DNA of 64,000 nt. Origin: Prosopis cineraria (lineage: Eukaryota; Streptophyta; Magnoliopsida; Fabales; Fabaceae). The DNA lies in assembly GCF_029017545.1 (NCBI RefSeq), contig NW_026555437.1, forward strand, positions 1-64,000. The letters are read 5' to 3'. Positions 20,569 to 31,207 of this stretch are shown piece after piece. Positions within the stretch are counted from its first letter, which is position 1. Each line of letters begins with the position of its first letter. Made by a program: the position numbers and the translations under genes. The notes beneath the pieces are model-generated. The model saw nothing but the letters and a program-made list of their open reading frames with translations. It ran no database searches and had not been told where the DNA came from.

Positions 20569-22936
20569 GCAAAAGCACCCACTCTGTCTAAAATCTCTAA
20601 TAGATTAGCATACCATAGATTGAGCTTGCCTTTCTTTCCAAACCTCCTGACACCCTTCATAGGCAATGCTTTCAAGAAAACTTTATCTCTTACCATAAAT
20701 TCTAACTCTTTGTGATGACAGTCTGCAAAAGACTTTTGTTGACTTTGAGCTATTAACAATCTTTGTCTAATAACTTGCACTTTCTCTTTAGCATCCTGCA
20801 CAAAGTTCGGTCCCAAAATTTTAACGTCCCCAACTTTAAACTAGCCAATCGAAGATCTACACACCCTACCATATAAGGCCTTAAATGGTGCCATTTGAAT
20901 ACTTGCTTAATAACTATTGTTATATGCAAATTCCATCAATGCTAAATGCTCATTCCAACTTCCTCCAAAATCAAAAACACAAGATCTCAACATGTCTTCA
21001 AGAATTTGGATTGTTCTTTCAAACTGACCATTTATTTGCGGATGAAATGCAATGTTAAGATTCAATCGAGTTCTCAAAGCTTCTTGAAATGATCTCTAAG
21101 ACCATGATGTGACTTGTGGTCCTTAGAACCCCATGCAATCATACATTTTTTTAAACATAAATCTAAGCATAATCGTTTGCACTATACATTGTCTTGATCG
21201 GGATGAAGTGTATGGACTTAGTCAACTTGTCAATGATTACCCAAATAGAACTTGGTGGTTTGAAACAAGCCTATAACAAAGTCCATTTTGATGTTTTTCC
21301 TACTTCTACTATGAGAATTCTAGTTATTAGAGTGGCCCTAATAGTTTATGGTGTTCTATCTTAACTTGTTGACATACTAAACATCATGAAACAAAGTCTG
21401 CTCATCCCTTTTAATAATATCCTACCAACACAGTTGCCTCAAATCTTGATACATCTTTGTAGATCCTAGGTGGATTGTTTATGTGGAATAGTGAGCTTAT
21501 TCCAAAATATGTCTTCTCAAGTCTTCAACTTGTGAAACACAAATCTTGTGATCATCTTTTAAAACCCCCTTCTTAACCAATTTAAATAGTTTGCAAAGTT
21601 TTAGATCTAAATTTTGAGTAGCTTTAATTTGATCAATTAAGGAAGAATGGGCTCGCATGTGAGCTAAAAATACTCCCTCTTAGCAATTTCTAATTTCATT
21701 TCATCTTGCTCAAGCTTATGAATTTCTTGCACCAAAGGTTTTCTTACCATTGTTATATGTGCCAAATTACCCACAGATTTTTGACTTAAAGCGTCAGCTA
21801 CTACGTTTGCCTTGCTAGGATGATACTAAATTGTGCAATCATAGTTTGTAAGAAATTCTATCCATCTCCTTTACCTAAGATGAAGATCTTTCTATTGAAA
21901 ATGTATTTAAGACTCTTATGATCTATAAAAATTTCACATATCCTACCATATAAATAATGTTGTCAAATCTTCAGAGCCAAAATGATTGCTACCATTTCTA
22001 AGTCATGAGTTGGGCAATTTTTGTTCATGTTTCTTAAGTTTCCTAAAAGCATAAGCAATCACTCTTCTACTTTGCATTAGAACACAACCAAGACCAACTC
22101 GAGATGCATCACAATAAATTGCATATCCCCCAGTCCTTAATGGCAAGCTTAAGATTGGCACAGAAGTTAAACAATCTTTCAACTTCTAGAAGCTTACCTC
22201 GTACTTGTCACTCTAAACAACTTCACATTTTTTTGAGTCAATTTAATTAATGGTGTAGCTATCCTTGAAAAGTCTTTAAAGAAACAACAATAATAACTAG
22301 TCAAGCCTAGGAAACTTTAAATCTCTATAACTGTAGTAGGTCGTGGCCAATTCTAAATTACTTTACTTTACTTGGAGCCATCTGCATACTATCTTTGGAT
22401 ACAACATAACCTAAGAAGATAACTTGATCAAGCTAAAACTCATATTAGGAAAACTTCACATAAAGTTATTGCTCTCTTAGTGCTTATAATACTAGCTGTA
22501 AGTGTTCTTCATGTTCCTCCGAACTCTTTGAGTCCATTAACATATCACCAATAAAAACAATTATAAACTTTGTTTAAATGCTCAGTTTATCAAGCCTATA
22601 AATACAACTGGGGCATTTTTCAACCCAAAGAACATTACCAAAAAGTCCTAGTGACTATATTGAATTCTAAATATTGTTTGTTTTTAAATGTCTTCTTTCT
22701 TAATTTTCAACCAATGATAATTTGAACATAAATTAATCTTTGAAAAACATTGAGCTCTTGTTAACTAATCAAAGAGATCGTCAATATGAGGCAACTGATA
22801 CTTACTATTTATAGTTACCTTATTAAGCTACCAATAATCTATACATAGTCTTAATGATCCATCCTTCCTTTTCATAAAGAGAATCAATGCTTCCCAAAAA
22901 GAAATACTAGGGCAAATAAATCCTTTATCTAATAGT
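20569..22936 (-). pseudogene. pol of the outer minus-strand element (RT to integrase)
   Basis: Read on the minus strand from 22936 down to 20569, this gives the same protein blocks as the plus-strand element. RT N-terminal sequence 'LLDKGFICPSISF' lies near 22936-22895. The RT catalytic box region is near 22545. RNase H with a decayed 'QRRRVIAYAFRKLKKHEQKLP' type block is near 22080-22015. The integrase lies across 21500-20820. The integrase C-terminal 'GPNFVQDAKEKVQVIRQRLL' to 'ANLLEILDRVGAFAYL' lies at 20816-20570. The frame runs straight into the LTR of the plus element at 20568, and its continuation is at 3743. The 5' part (gag, protease) and the 5' LTR are missing beyond 22936. Confidence 0.8.
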
Positions 22937-22938
22937 TG

Positions 22939-24775
22939 TAATGCCCTTTACCGATATTACCATATACTCTACTACAATCTTACTAATCAAATCAAAATCA
23001 TTTACTTTGAAAATTTTGGAATCCCAATAAAAGAATTTCCAAAAATTATTTTATAAATTACTCATGTTATAAAACCCCACACACATAGCAGAAGCAATAT
23101 GAATACATGCATCAAGGACCAAGAAAACGTGCAAAACAAGAAAACAAAGTTAAATTTGGCACCATGCATTGCGGCTCGTGCCACATGCATCGTCGTATAT
23201 GGCACATAGGTCACAATAGCCTGCTCTATGCTGTGCGCCATAGCATGTGGGAAGATTATAAGATTTTTGGGAACCCAGGTGAGTGGGTAGCATTTCGAAT
23301 TAATTTTTAATAAAGTGTTTATAAAATCCCTTTATTTCAATTTTACTATTATTCCTTTATAAATTGTACATATACCCTTATTAGTCCTACTTTTCCAATA
23401 ATTATCTTGTTAACGAAAATGTCTTGATATTACTAATGATTTATACTATTGACAAGTAATGGTTGAAACGAATATATGATAAATGATATTAGTTTTCAAA
23501 AGTAGTTTAATTATCTAATTCTATGTTGATATAATTTTTAATTCTTAATTCTATTTTTAACACAATGACTCCTGCATGGAGAAAATAATGATAAATTTGG
23601 ATAATGGAAAATGATAGTTGAATAGTGTTTGAAAGAGAAAATTTTGAAATTGTTTTCTTGTCCCATACATGCTTGATTTCATCGAGGAGAACTAAGTTCA
23701 AAACACTAAATGCTAACGGCAGTCCCGTTAGCCCTTAGCGCACTATGGTATACCTACCTAGCAGGGTACTTATAGGAGGTGCTAGCCTCGTGCAAAGGCC
23801 AACACACATGGATTGGAGGGATGATAATTCGTGAGCATTGTACTCACACTTGTTTTCATGGGCCTCATGCCTGTGTTTGATTCGTGGCTCCTGCCGTGCT
23901 TGTTTCATAGTTTTTAGCTATGCTTAACTGGTTACTTACCTTCATAGACTATATGTCTATGCTTGATTGGTTATTTACCCTCATGGACTATGTGTCCATA
24001 CTTGTATTTTGTTCTGAAAAAGCCCTCCTAGACTTAAATTAAAATTTATCATTTATTTTCTTACTTCTCTAAAGGCATTCTATCTATTTGTACTATCACT
24101 TGAAATTTTTAAAATCCATGAGTACTACAAATGTTAATAAATTTTTAATTTTCTATTGGCATTGTTAAATTTTAGGATTATGTTATCGAGAAAACTCATT
24201 ATTTATTGTCAATTAAGTATATGTCTAATTGTTTCGTTGATTTGTTTTTAAATTAAGTTTATTACTTACTACCTTCATAAATTCTTTTTGTTTATTTATA
24301 ATTTAGATTGGAATGCTACTCACTAAAAATTTTTTTAGTCTCAGATATTGTAACTGACCCTGCACCTACGGTTAACTATTGAGGGGCTCAATTATTTTTT
24401 AGAATGGTAGAAGCATGTGTTAGTTACTTTGGATGTAAATATATCTTGGATTAGGAAAATTTTAGTTTAGTGCTCCACGTATTCCATAGTTAGGTCCTAG
24501 TCTTATTTTGTTATTATGTAAATTGCTAGAATGGAACTAGTCTCCTTGCTAGTTTGGTTGATAGGTTTTATAATTATGAAAATTTTAGGAGGTCCAAATT
24601 ATAAGGGAGATTCTACTGAAATTTCTACAAAACATTTAAACTTTATGAACTTTATTATTATATTTAATTTACATATATCGATATTTTAGCTTAATTATTG
24701 AATAATCGAGGCTTGTGGAATATGAATTCACCTCATATTCCATGCTGATTATACCCTTAGTATTAGGGTATGATA
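22939..24775 (+). repeat. chimeric or variant LTR, 1.8 kb
   Basis: It starts TGTAATGCCCTTTACCGATA, like the minus LTR at 15949, and shares about 350 bp with it. From about 23277 it switches to the 3' two-thirds of the Tekay-like LTR: the 'gtgagtgggtagcatttcg' block, the hairpin at 23713-23733, the 'ggcctcatgcctgtg' block and the end 'cccttagtattagggtatgata'. It interrupts the minus-strand RT at 22936. No partner LTR or duplication is seen, so it is either a solo LTR of a recombinant family or a truncated element. Confidence 0.6.
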
Positions 24776-25330
24776 GAATGGTTCATTTTAATCTAAAAAA
24801 TTAGAGGAAATAGTTAGTGACTCAAGCACTGGAAAGCATAAGGGGGAGCCTATTGTGAGAAAGATTGCTCCTATATTGAGGAAGAAGACAAGTGTTCCTT
24901 CTAGACTAAGCAAGTTCAGACCAAAGTTGTAAAGGACACCTCTGAGCCTAAGACTTCTAAACCTAAGACTTCATCTAAGTTCTCTCACCCTAAGCCTCAG
25001 TCATCTTAGCCCCCTCTATCTGAACAACCTCCTAGACCTCTATCTCTTACTATTAAGAAATTCAATGAGTTAATAGATTTGTTTAGAACCATTTTTAGAT
25101 CAAGAAGTCTATAAATGTACTAAGACAACCAAGAGCCTAGTTTAATTTTGGTGTTTTAGTCAGAAATCTCATGAGGTTCCTGGGAACTAGACGTAGACTC
25201 AAGTGGTAGAAATCAAACTAGAATAAATCATCTGTGCAAGCTCTTCTCTTTCATCTTCATGTTTGGTGATATCATTCCTATACTTCTCTAATTAATTTTC
25301 TAAATTTCTTTTTAATTAGCCCAATTTACC
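24776..25330 (+). other. decayed sequence with proline/lysine-rich frames
   Basis: No gene is recognised. Short plus-strand frames read 'RKIAPILRKKTSVPSRLSKF' and, in another frame, repeated 'PKTSKPKTSSKF' and 'PPLSEQPPRPLSL'. Such low-complexity basic/proline stretches are common in the N-terminal parts of transposon-encoded proteins and Gag, but there is no diagnostic motif. Its position after the LTR suggests internal sequence of that element. Confidence 0.3.
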
Positions 25331-28175
25331 CTCTCTTAGGGTCATTTACATATTTTAAAAAAAACTTACAATTTGAAAATTTAAAATATGCATTGTCTAG
25401 AGTATATATGGAATGTCAATTTATAAAAATTATAAAAAAATTTTAAGATTAAATTTAGACTATACATTAAATCTAATATGCCCAAATCACTAGTCAAGCA
25501 GATTGATTAAATTATTTTAATAAAATTAATATCATAAGGATTAAATTTTCATTGTCTAGGTTGGTTGAATGAATTTATTGAATTTTTTACAACTTTTATA
25601 AATTTCATAATAAAAAAATTAAAACTTTAAAATATGGAGTGTCCAGATTTAATCGAGATGATCTAGATCAGCCCTCATCTCAACAAAGGCAAGGAGGATA
25701 GCTGAGTCGCAAATATCCTCACTTAAACCATCTCATTCTCCTTGTTAACCAAAAAAGCACCCCTATCCTCTTCATATTTCCATCGGCTTTTGTAGTGGAT
25801 TCAATTTTCTTCATCTTGCTATTTCTCCTTCCAATGTCATTATTCCAAGCTCAGCATGCTTTGTCCCAAAATATGAACATTTGCATATGTTGTTATAAAA
25901 TTTATTTTATTTCAAGAACTATATATAGTGAAAAGTGGTTGAAATATGACTTCCTTATGAGATTGTATATTGTAGGGTTGAAATTGTACCCATCCTATTT
26001 ATGCATGTATATGTTCGGTTGAGTTAAAAGTGCTCTCTCCAATGTGTCGGGGAATCTGGATGATATTCTCTCCTAATGTGCTAGGTTGAGAAGGTGATGA
26101 TCTCTCCCATGATTTGGATTAAGAAGTCATGCTTATCTTGGATGCAATGGATGTGGTGTTTGACGAACTTGTGTCTCTCCCAATATATGCCTTGCATGGA
26201 TTGTAGTAGTGAGGTTTCCTTACACATGGACAATGCATAATTTTTTTAAATTCACTATCTTGATGTATTCTAAACTATTTTTTTTAATATGCCTTTCCAA
26301 AAATATTATTTAAATAAAACTTATAATTTGAAAATTTAAAATATTCATTGTCTAGAGTATATTTGGAATGTCAATTTATAAGAATTATAAAAAGTTTTAA
26401 GATTAAATTTAGATCATCCACGTTAAATTTGATATGCTCGGATTGCTAGTCAAGAATATCGATTAAATTTTTTTAGTAAAATTCATATTATAAGGATAAA
26501 ATTTGTATCGTCTAGATTAGTTGAATGAATTTATTGAATTTTTTTTTGCAACTTTTATAAATTTCATAATGAAATAAAAATTTAAACCTTAAAATCTTGA
26601 GTGTCCATATTTAATCAAGATGATCCAGATCGGCCCTCATCTTATCAAAGGCATGGAGGACACTCAAATGTCCTCACTTAAACTATCTCATTCTCCTTGT
26701 TGATAACAAAAACACCCTCGCACTCTTCATATTTCCATTAGGTTTTATAGTAGATTTAGAGCTTGTTTGGATTAACATTTGCATAACTACATTTTGTATA
26801 AACTACAATCTTCAAACTAAAATTGGTATAAAATTCAAATATTTTAATGTAATTTATGTTTGGATACTCTTCTATAAAAAGTGAATTTGACAAATTGAAA
26901 TTTGTTTGGATGATGTAATTAAAAATCAGGTTTAAACTTATAATAACTAAAAACCACATGGGCTGGTAAAAATACCTAAAAAGAACATCAGTTGTACATC
27001 TCTCTCAAACACATATATATAAGTATGCAATTTGATAAATTCAAGAAAATATTAAATTTTAGTTATAATTATAAAAATAAAAAAGTTAATGTATTAATGT
27101 AGTAAATATTTTTAAATACTAAAAACTAAATTACATCTATTTAAAGAATATGTAAATTACAAAAAATAAAAATCTTAAATTTATAAATAATAAAAATACC
27201 AAATTTAAAAGAAATTATGTAAGGATAAATAGGTTATTCAATAAATTTAAAATGCATTAAATGCTATTAACAGTTAGATTTTCACATAACTAATGTAAAA
27301 GCTTCAAAATCTAGCTTTTGACCAAACTTCAGTTGGAAAAGAAAATATCATTTGCTAATTATACTATTCTTAACCAAACATTTTTTTTTACCCCAAACTA
27401 GCTTTTAAGCCTACAAACTATAGTTTAAGCTAATTAAATGGAATTCCAAACAAGCATTCAATCATCTTCATCGTGCTCTTTCTCCTTCCATTGTCATTCT
27501 CCCAAGCTCAGCATGGTTTCTCCTAAGAATATAAACATAAGTACATGTTGGTATAACAGTTATTTTGTTTCAAGAATCATATATTGTGAAAAGGGGCTGA
27601 GATATATGACTTTTTTTCGAGATTGTACAGTGTAGGGTTGAAATTGTACCCGCCCTATTTATGCATGTATATGCTGGGATGATGAGAAGATGATGATCTC
27701 TCCCACCATTTGGATTGAGAAGTCATGCCTATCCTAGATGCAATGGATGTGGTGTTTGAGGAACTTGTGTCTCCCTAATGTATGCTTTGCATGAACTGTG
27801 GTAGTGAGATTTCCCTTACACATGGACCGTGCAGAATTTTTTTAAAATTAACTATCTAGATATATTTTTTAAAATATACAGTTCCAAAAATATTTTAAAA
27901 TAAAACTTACAATTTAATAATTTAAAATATGCACTATCTAGAGTATATCTAGAATGTCAATTTATAGAATTATTAAAAAATTTAAGATTAAATTTAGACC
28001 ATCCATATTAAATGTGATATTCCAAATCATTAGTCAAGTGGATTGATTTAACTATTTTAATAAAATTCATATTATAAGGATTATATTTGCATTGTCTAAA
28101 TTAGTTGAATGAATTTATTGATTTTTTCAATTTATTTAAATTCTATTATAAAATAAAAATTAAGAACCTTAAAAT
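25331..28175. repeat. tandem repeat of ~0.95-kb units, about 2.3 copies
   Basis: The landmark 'aaaacttacaatttg' recurs at 25361, 26316 and 27902. The first spacing is 955 bp. The second is about 890 bp once the 699-bp MITE is removed. Each full unit contains 'ctagagtatat..ggaatgtcaatttat', 'gagtgtcca.atttaatc.agatgatc', a 'catctcattctccttgtt' block, 'ccaagctcagcatg', and 'gaagtcatgc.tatc.t.gatgcaatggatgtgg'. The third copy stops near 28175. No protein is encoded. The pattern suggests an LTR-like or unknown repeat duplicated in tandem. Confidence 0.75.
26759..27457. mobile_element. 699-bp MITE, PIF/Harbinger (Tourist)-like
   Basis: Ends GAGCTTGTTTGGAT... and ...ATTCCAAACAAGCAT form terminal inverted repeats. 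Flanking triplets TTA (26756-26758) and TCA (27458-27460) fit a 3-bp duplication with one change. The other copies of the host repeat lack this segment, with 'ggattcaat' uninterrupted at about 25797, so it is a clean empty-site comparison. No transposase. The TGTTTGG end is typical of PIF/Harbinger MITEs. Confidence 0.75.
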
Positions 28176-29339
28176 AGGGAAAATGACAATAAAGTCCCAA
28201 AATATCAATTTTATACCAGTTAAGTCCCAACAAATTCTAAAAGGCCAATCAAGTCCCAAGGTCCTTAAGTGGTATTTTGATGTCACAGGAAAAGACCGAA
28301 ACACCCCTCTTCAAGTAAAAGCTCATTTTCTTCTCTACCCAAACGAGTCTCTGTGCGACGCGAAGCTCTATTCTCTGGGTCTACATTCTTTGATCCATAC
28401 GGTGAACGAGGGCTTGGTTGGGCCAGGAAGAGTGATTTTTCTGGGGGCAGCACACGTAGCCGGCAACTGAGAGTTGAACACTTGAAGGAGAAGAGGGAAA
28501 CGTTGGTGGCAGTGACAGAGGTGAGGGAAAATCGGTGGCGAGGGCCAAGATTTCGGCGATAACGACAACGGAGAGCCAGGGGCGAGGTCTTTTCTATTAA
28601 GGTTCGATTTATATGCCTAAATTGTATTTTTTTGCCTTTATTGTTTGTTGGGACTTGAAGACCTAGATCCCTGAGCTGGGCGTTCATTTTTTTCTGGTGG
28701 AAGCAGCTGAATCCCTCCCTCTTTCCTGCTCTGTTTCACGCTATTAGAGGTGTGTGTATATGCATGTTTAGTTTTTCTTTTTTCCTTCCTTTTCAGTTAT
28801 TGAAGTCCTGCTTGTGTATGTGTATTGGCTGATTGGCTAAAAGTTTGGTCTGCTTTCTTCTCGTGTATGTAAAAGATTGAAGCTCTCCTCTTCCCCTTCA
28901 TCGTAAGCCACTTGCTGATCCACAATCGTGTTATCTTAATCTCGCATAAGATATTGAACACTGTTTGATGAATTAAATTGCAAGAGCTTGGCAAACAAAT
29001 GGTCAATGACAATCAAAACACGGACTGTACCTTTAACTATTATCAAGAACAAGACAATGCTGCCTACGGCATTTATTTAAGATAAACTTTTCCAATTTGA
29101 CATAAATTTAGAATCAATGGCTGTCTGACTCTGAATATTTCCATTGACATGTTTTACATGCCCAAGAAATACTAAAATATTGAAGTCATGAGAAGCAGGT
29201 AAACCTAAAATTTAGGGTCACTATTTTGTGCCAATGCACTTACAAGTAAACGAGTCTGTTCCAGTGCAGCTAAGTTTAGAATATTTGGACCTCTCATTTG
29301 ATCTGCAGACGACAATAGAGACTGCAGAATGAATGGTAA
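28176..29339. other. no gene recognised
   Basis: The start (28180-28270) has three spaced 'aagtcccaa' strings, and 'gggacttga' occurs inverted near 28649. This may be a MITE or LTR edge. Overlapping open frames on both strands at 28283-28690 are Arg/Ser-rich and show no family motif. The rest is AT-rich with no recognisable feature. Confidence 0.4.
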
Positions 29340-30100
29340 AAGCTTACTAGTGTTAATCTTTGATGTTATTCTATCATGATAGTGAACTAAATTTGGTTAA
29401 TAAAAGTAAAAGCTTGAGAGTTGTTGGAATTGCTTAGTTGTTTATCTCACAAATTTGTCAATGATAAATGCTCTCAAGGTATTTGTAGGAAGGCTTGAAA
29501 GAAGTTGATGAAAATGAGATTGTTTAATTTTCATAGTAGAACCTTGAGGAGTTATCTATGCTACCTAAGAAAGTTCATGTTTGTACATAAATTGTAAAGT
29601 TGATCTACCTATTAAAATTGTGCAACATCTAAAGGGAAATTGTTAGACAAAATGATAATTAAGATTTTTGTTTTAAGTTTGTAAGAAGAGTTGTGTTAAT
29701 GATGGTGGTTAAATGCTTACTAGTGTTGTTGATTATTTGGTAGAAGTTGTAGAAGGGTTATTGAAGATTAAGGGATTAATGGGAAATTTCAGGAATTAAC
29801 AAAGATTTTGAATATTAATTTTTGGTTTATTATAAGAAAGAAAATTTATAATGACATAAATGTGTTGGTTTATATGCTAGATTAATTTAAAGTACCATTG
29901 GAGTAAGCAAGAATGTAATGACCCCAAAATTTTAAATTGAATAAAATTTTCTCACAATAAAAATTTTATTTGAATAAGTTTTATAACAAGTAGAAGGGGG
30001 CAATTTATAAGAATTTATGTTCAGAATTTTCTCAAGGATTCAAGTTCTAAATTTTTCTGAGCAAAAGTTTAATTTTAAAATGAAAGAAAAATATACACAC
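29340..30100 (+). repeat. fragments of Tekay-like LTR
   Basis: 29340-29560 matches the mid-LTR block seen at 4690-4850 and 18580-18730 (landmarks 'ctcatgagtttgttaa', 'aaatgctctca', 'aaaatgagattgtt'). At 29914 an LTR start TGTAATGACCCC follows with the next 70 bp matching 3744-3830. So two pieces of LTR, in non-canonical order, lie side by side. No coding content. Confidence 0.55.
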
Positions 30101-31207
30101 ATCTCTTAGGTCTCTTTTTGAATCTGTCTTCACACACCTTAGAAATCGAATGCCTATGGGGATGATCAAGAAAAGAAACTTCCGTTCTACCGATTTGACC
30201 ATGAAGAAATTTACTTGATCTGAGTAGACTTTGGGTAGTATGAATCCTCAATGATATTTGAAGGAATTGGGCACAATGGGCTGAATGACGTGATTATAGT
30301 TGTTCTCTTTGGATATTACATTTGTGTGGAGCAATGATTTTCATTTCAGTGTACAATTTACTGATGCTTGGCTGTGCAAATCTTTTGTGCTTCTTCTTTG
30401 CAAATAATTTTTCAATCAATGGAAATGCTGACAATATTTAAGTTCTCTTCACCAACAATGCAAATATTTTAATGTTCAATGGGTGGAAATAAATTTTCAA
30501 TCTGCTTCACTTCTTCTGGGCAATTTCCGTACAGATGTATCTTTATCAATCTATTTTGTTTTTTCATGAGTAGTTCAGTGAATTTATCTTCCTCTTTCTT
30601 CCTGGACCCAGCCTCTCCCCCCACCAACATAAAAAAAACCCTCGCCCCCCAGAGGGGAGGACACATCGCTCCTCCATTCGAAAGGAGGGTCTAGTCCCCG
30701 CCTCTTTATTTGGTGTTGACTGGCAACATCAGGCCATAAAATGGCCAGCTTTCAACAACATCACTCCCACTCCCTGTAACTTAAGGTGCGTTTTTTATGC
30801 CTGTTTCCTATGAGTGTTTATCCTATTGAAGATCCTTTTTTGGATTAGGAATTTAACGCAAAAATAAATAGTTTTGGGAATTTATTGCAAAAAGAGACAT
30901 TTTTTTAGCTGTCAAAGAAAAGAAGGTAATTTTCTAGGTTTTGTTAGTGCAATCTTTGTTGCCCAAAACTTGTTTGTATTTTTCTCAATTTCTCTTTGCA
31001 AAAGTTCAGCTTCTCTCTTCTTGTGGACATGCATGTTTGTTGTGCCCTTTGACCATGAGCAAAGTTGTTAGGCTTTATTAATGAAATTCTGCTTGTTTCT
31101 GCTTACTTTCTTTCAATTTATTGGTTTAATTTTAACCAGTGTTTTTTTTGGGACTTGCATCGGTGATAATTAGGTGGGAAGCTTGTTTGTTAGGGCACAA
31201 AGAACCA
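30101..31207. other. no gene recognised
   Basis: AT-rich with a short C/G-rich stretch at 30610-30700 ('ccctcgccccccagagggga'). Open frames on both strands there are short and unconserved in appearance. It may include the left flank or promoter of the Ulp1-like gene that follows. Confidence 0.4.

Noticed and set aside
28283..28690. Three overlapping open frames (66-134 codons) that could be a gene
   Set aside because: Composition is Arg/Ser-rich in every frame, no motif, no splice context. Best treated as chance frames in a GC-richer patch.
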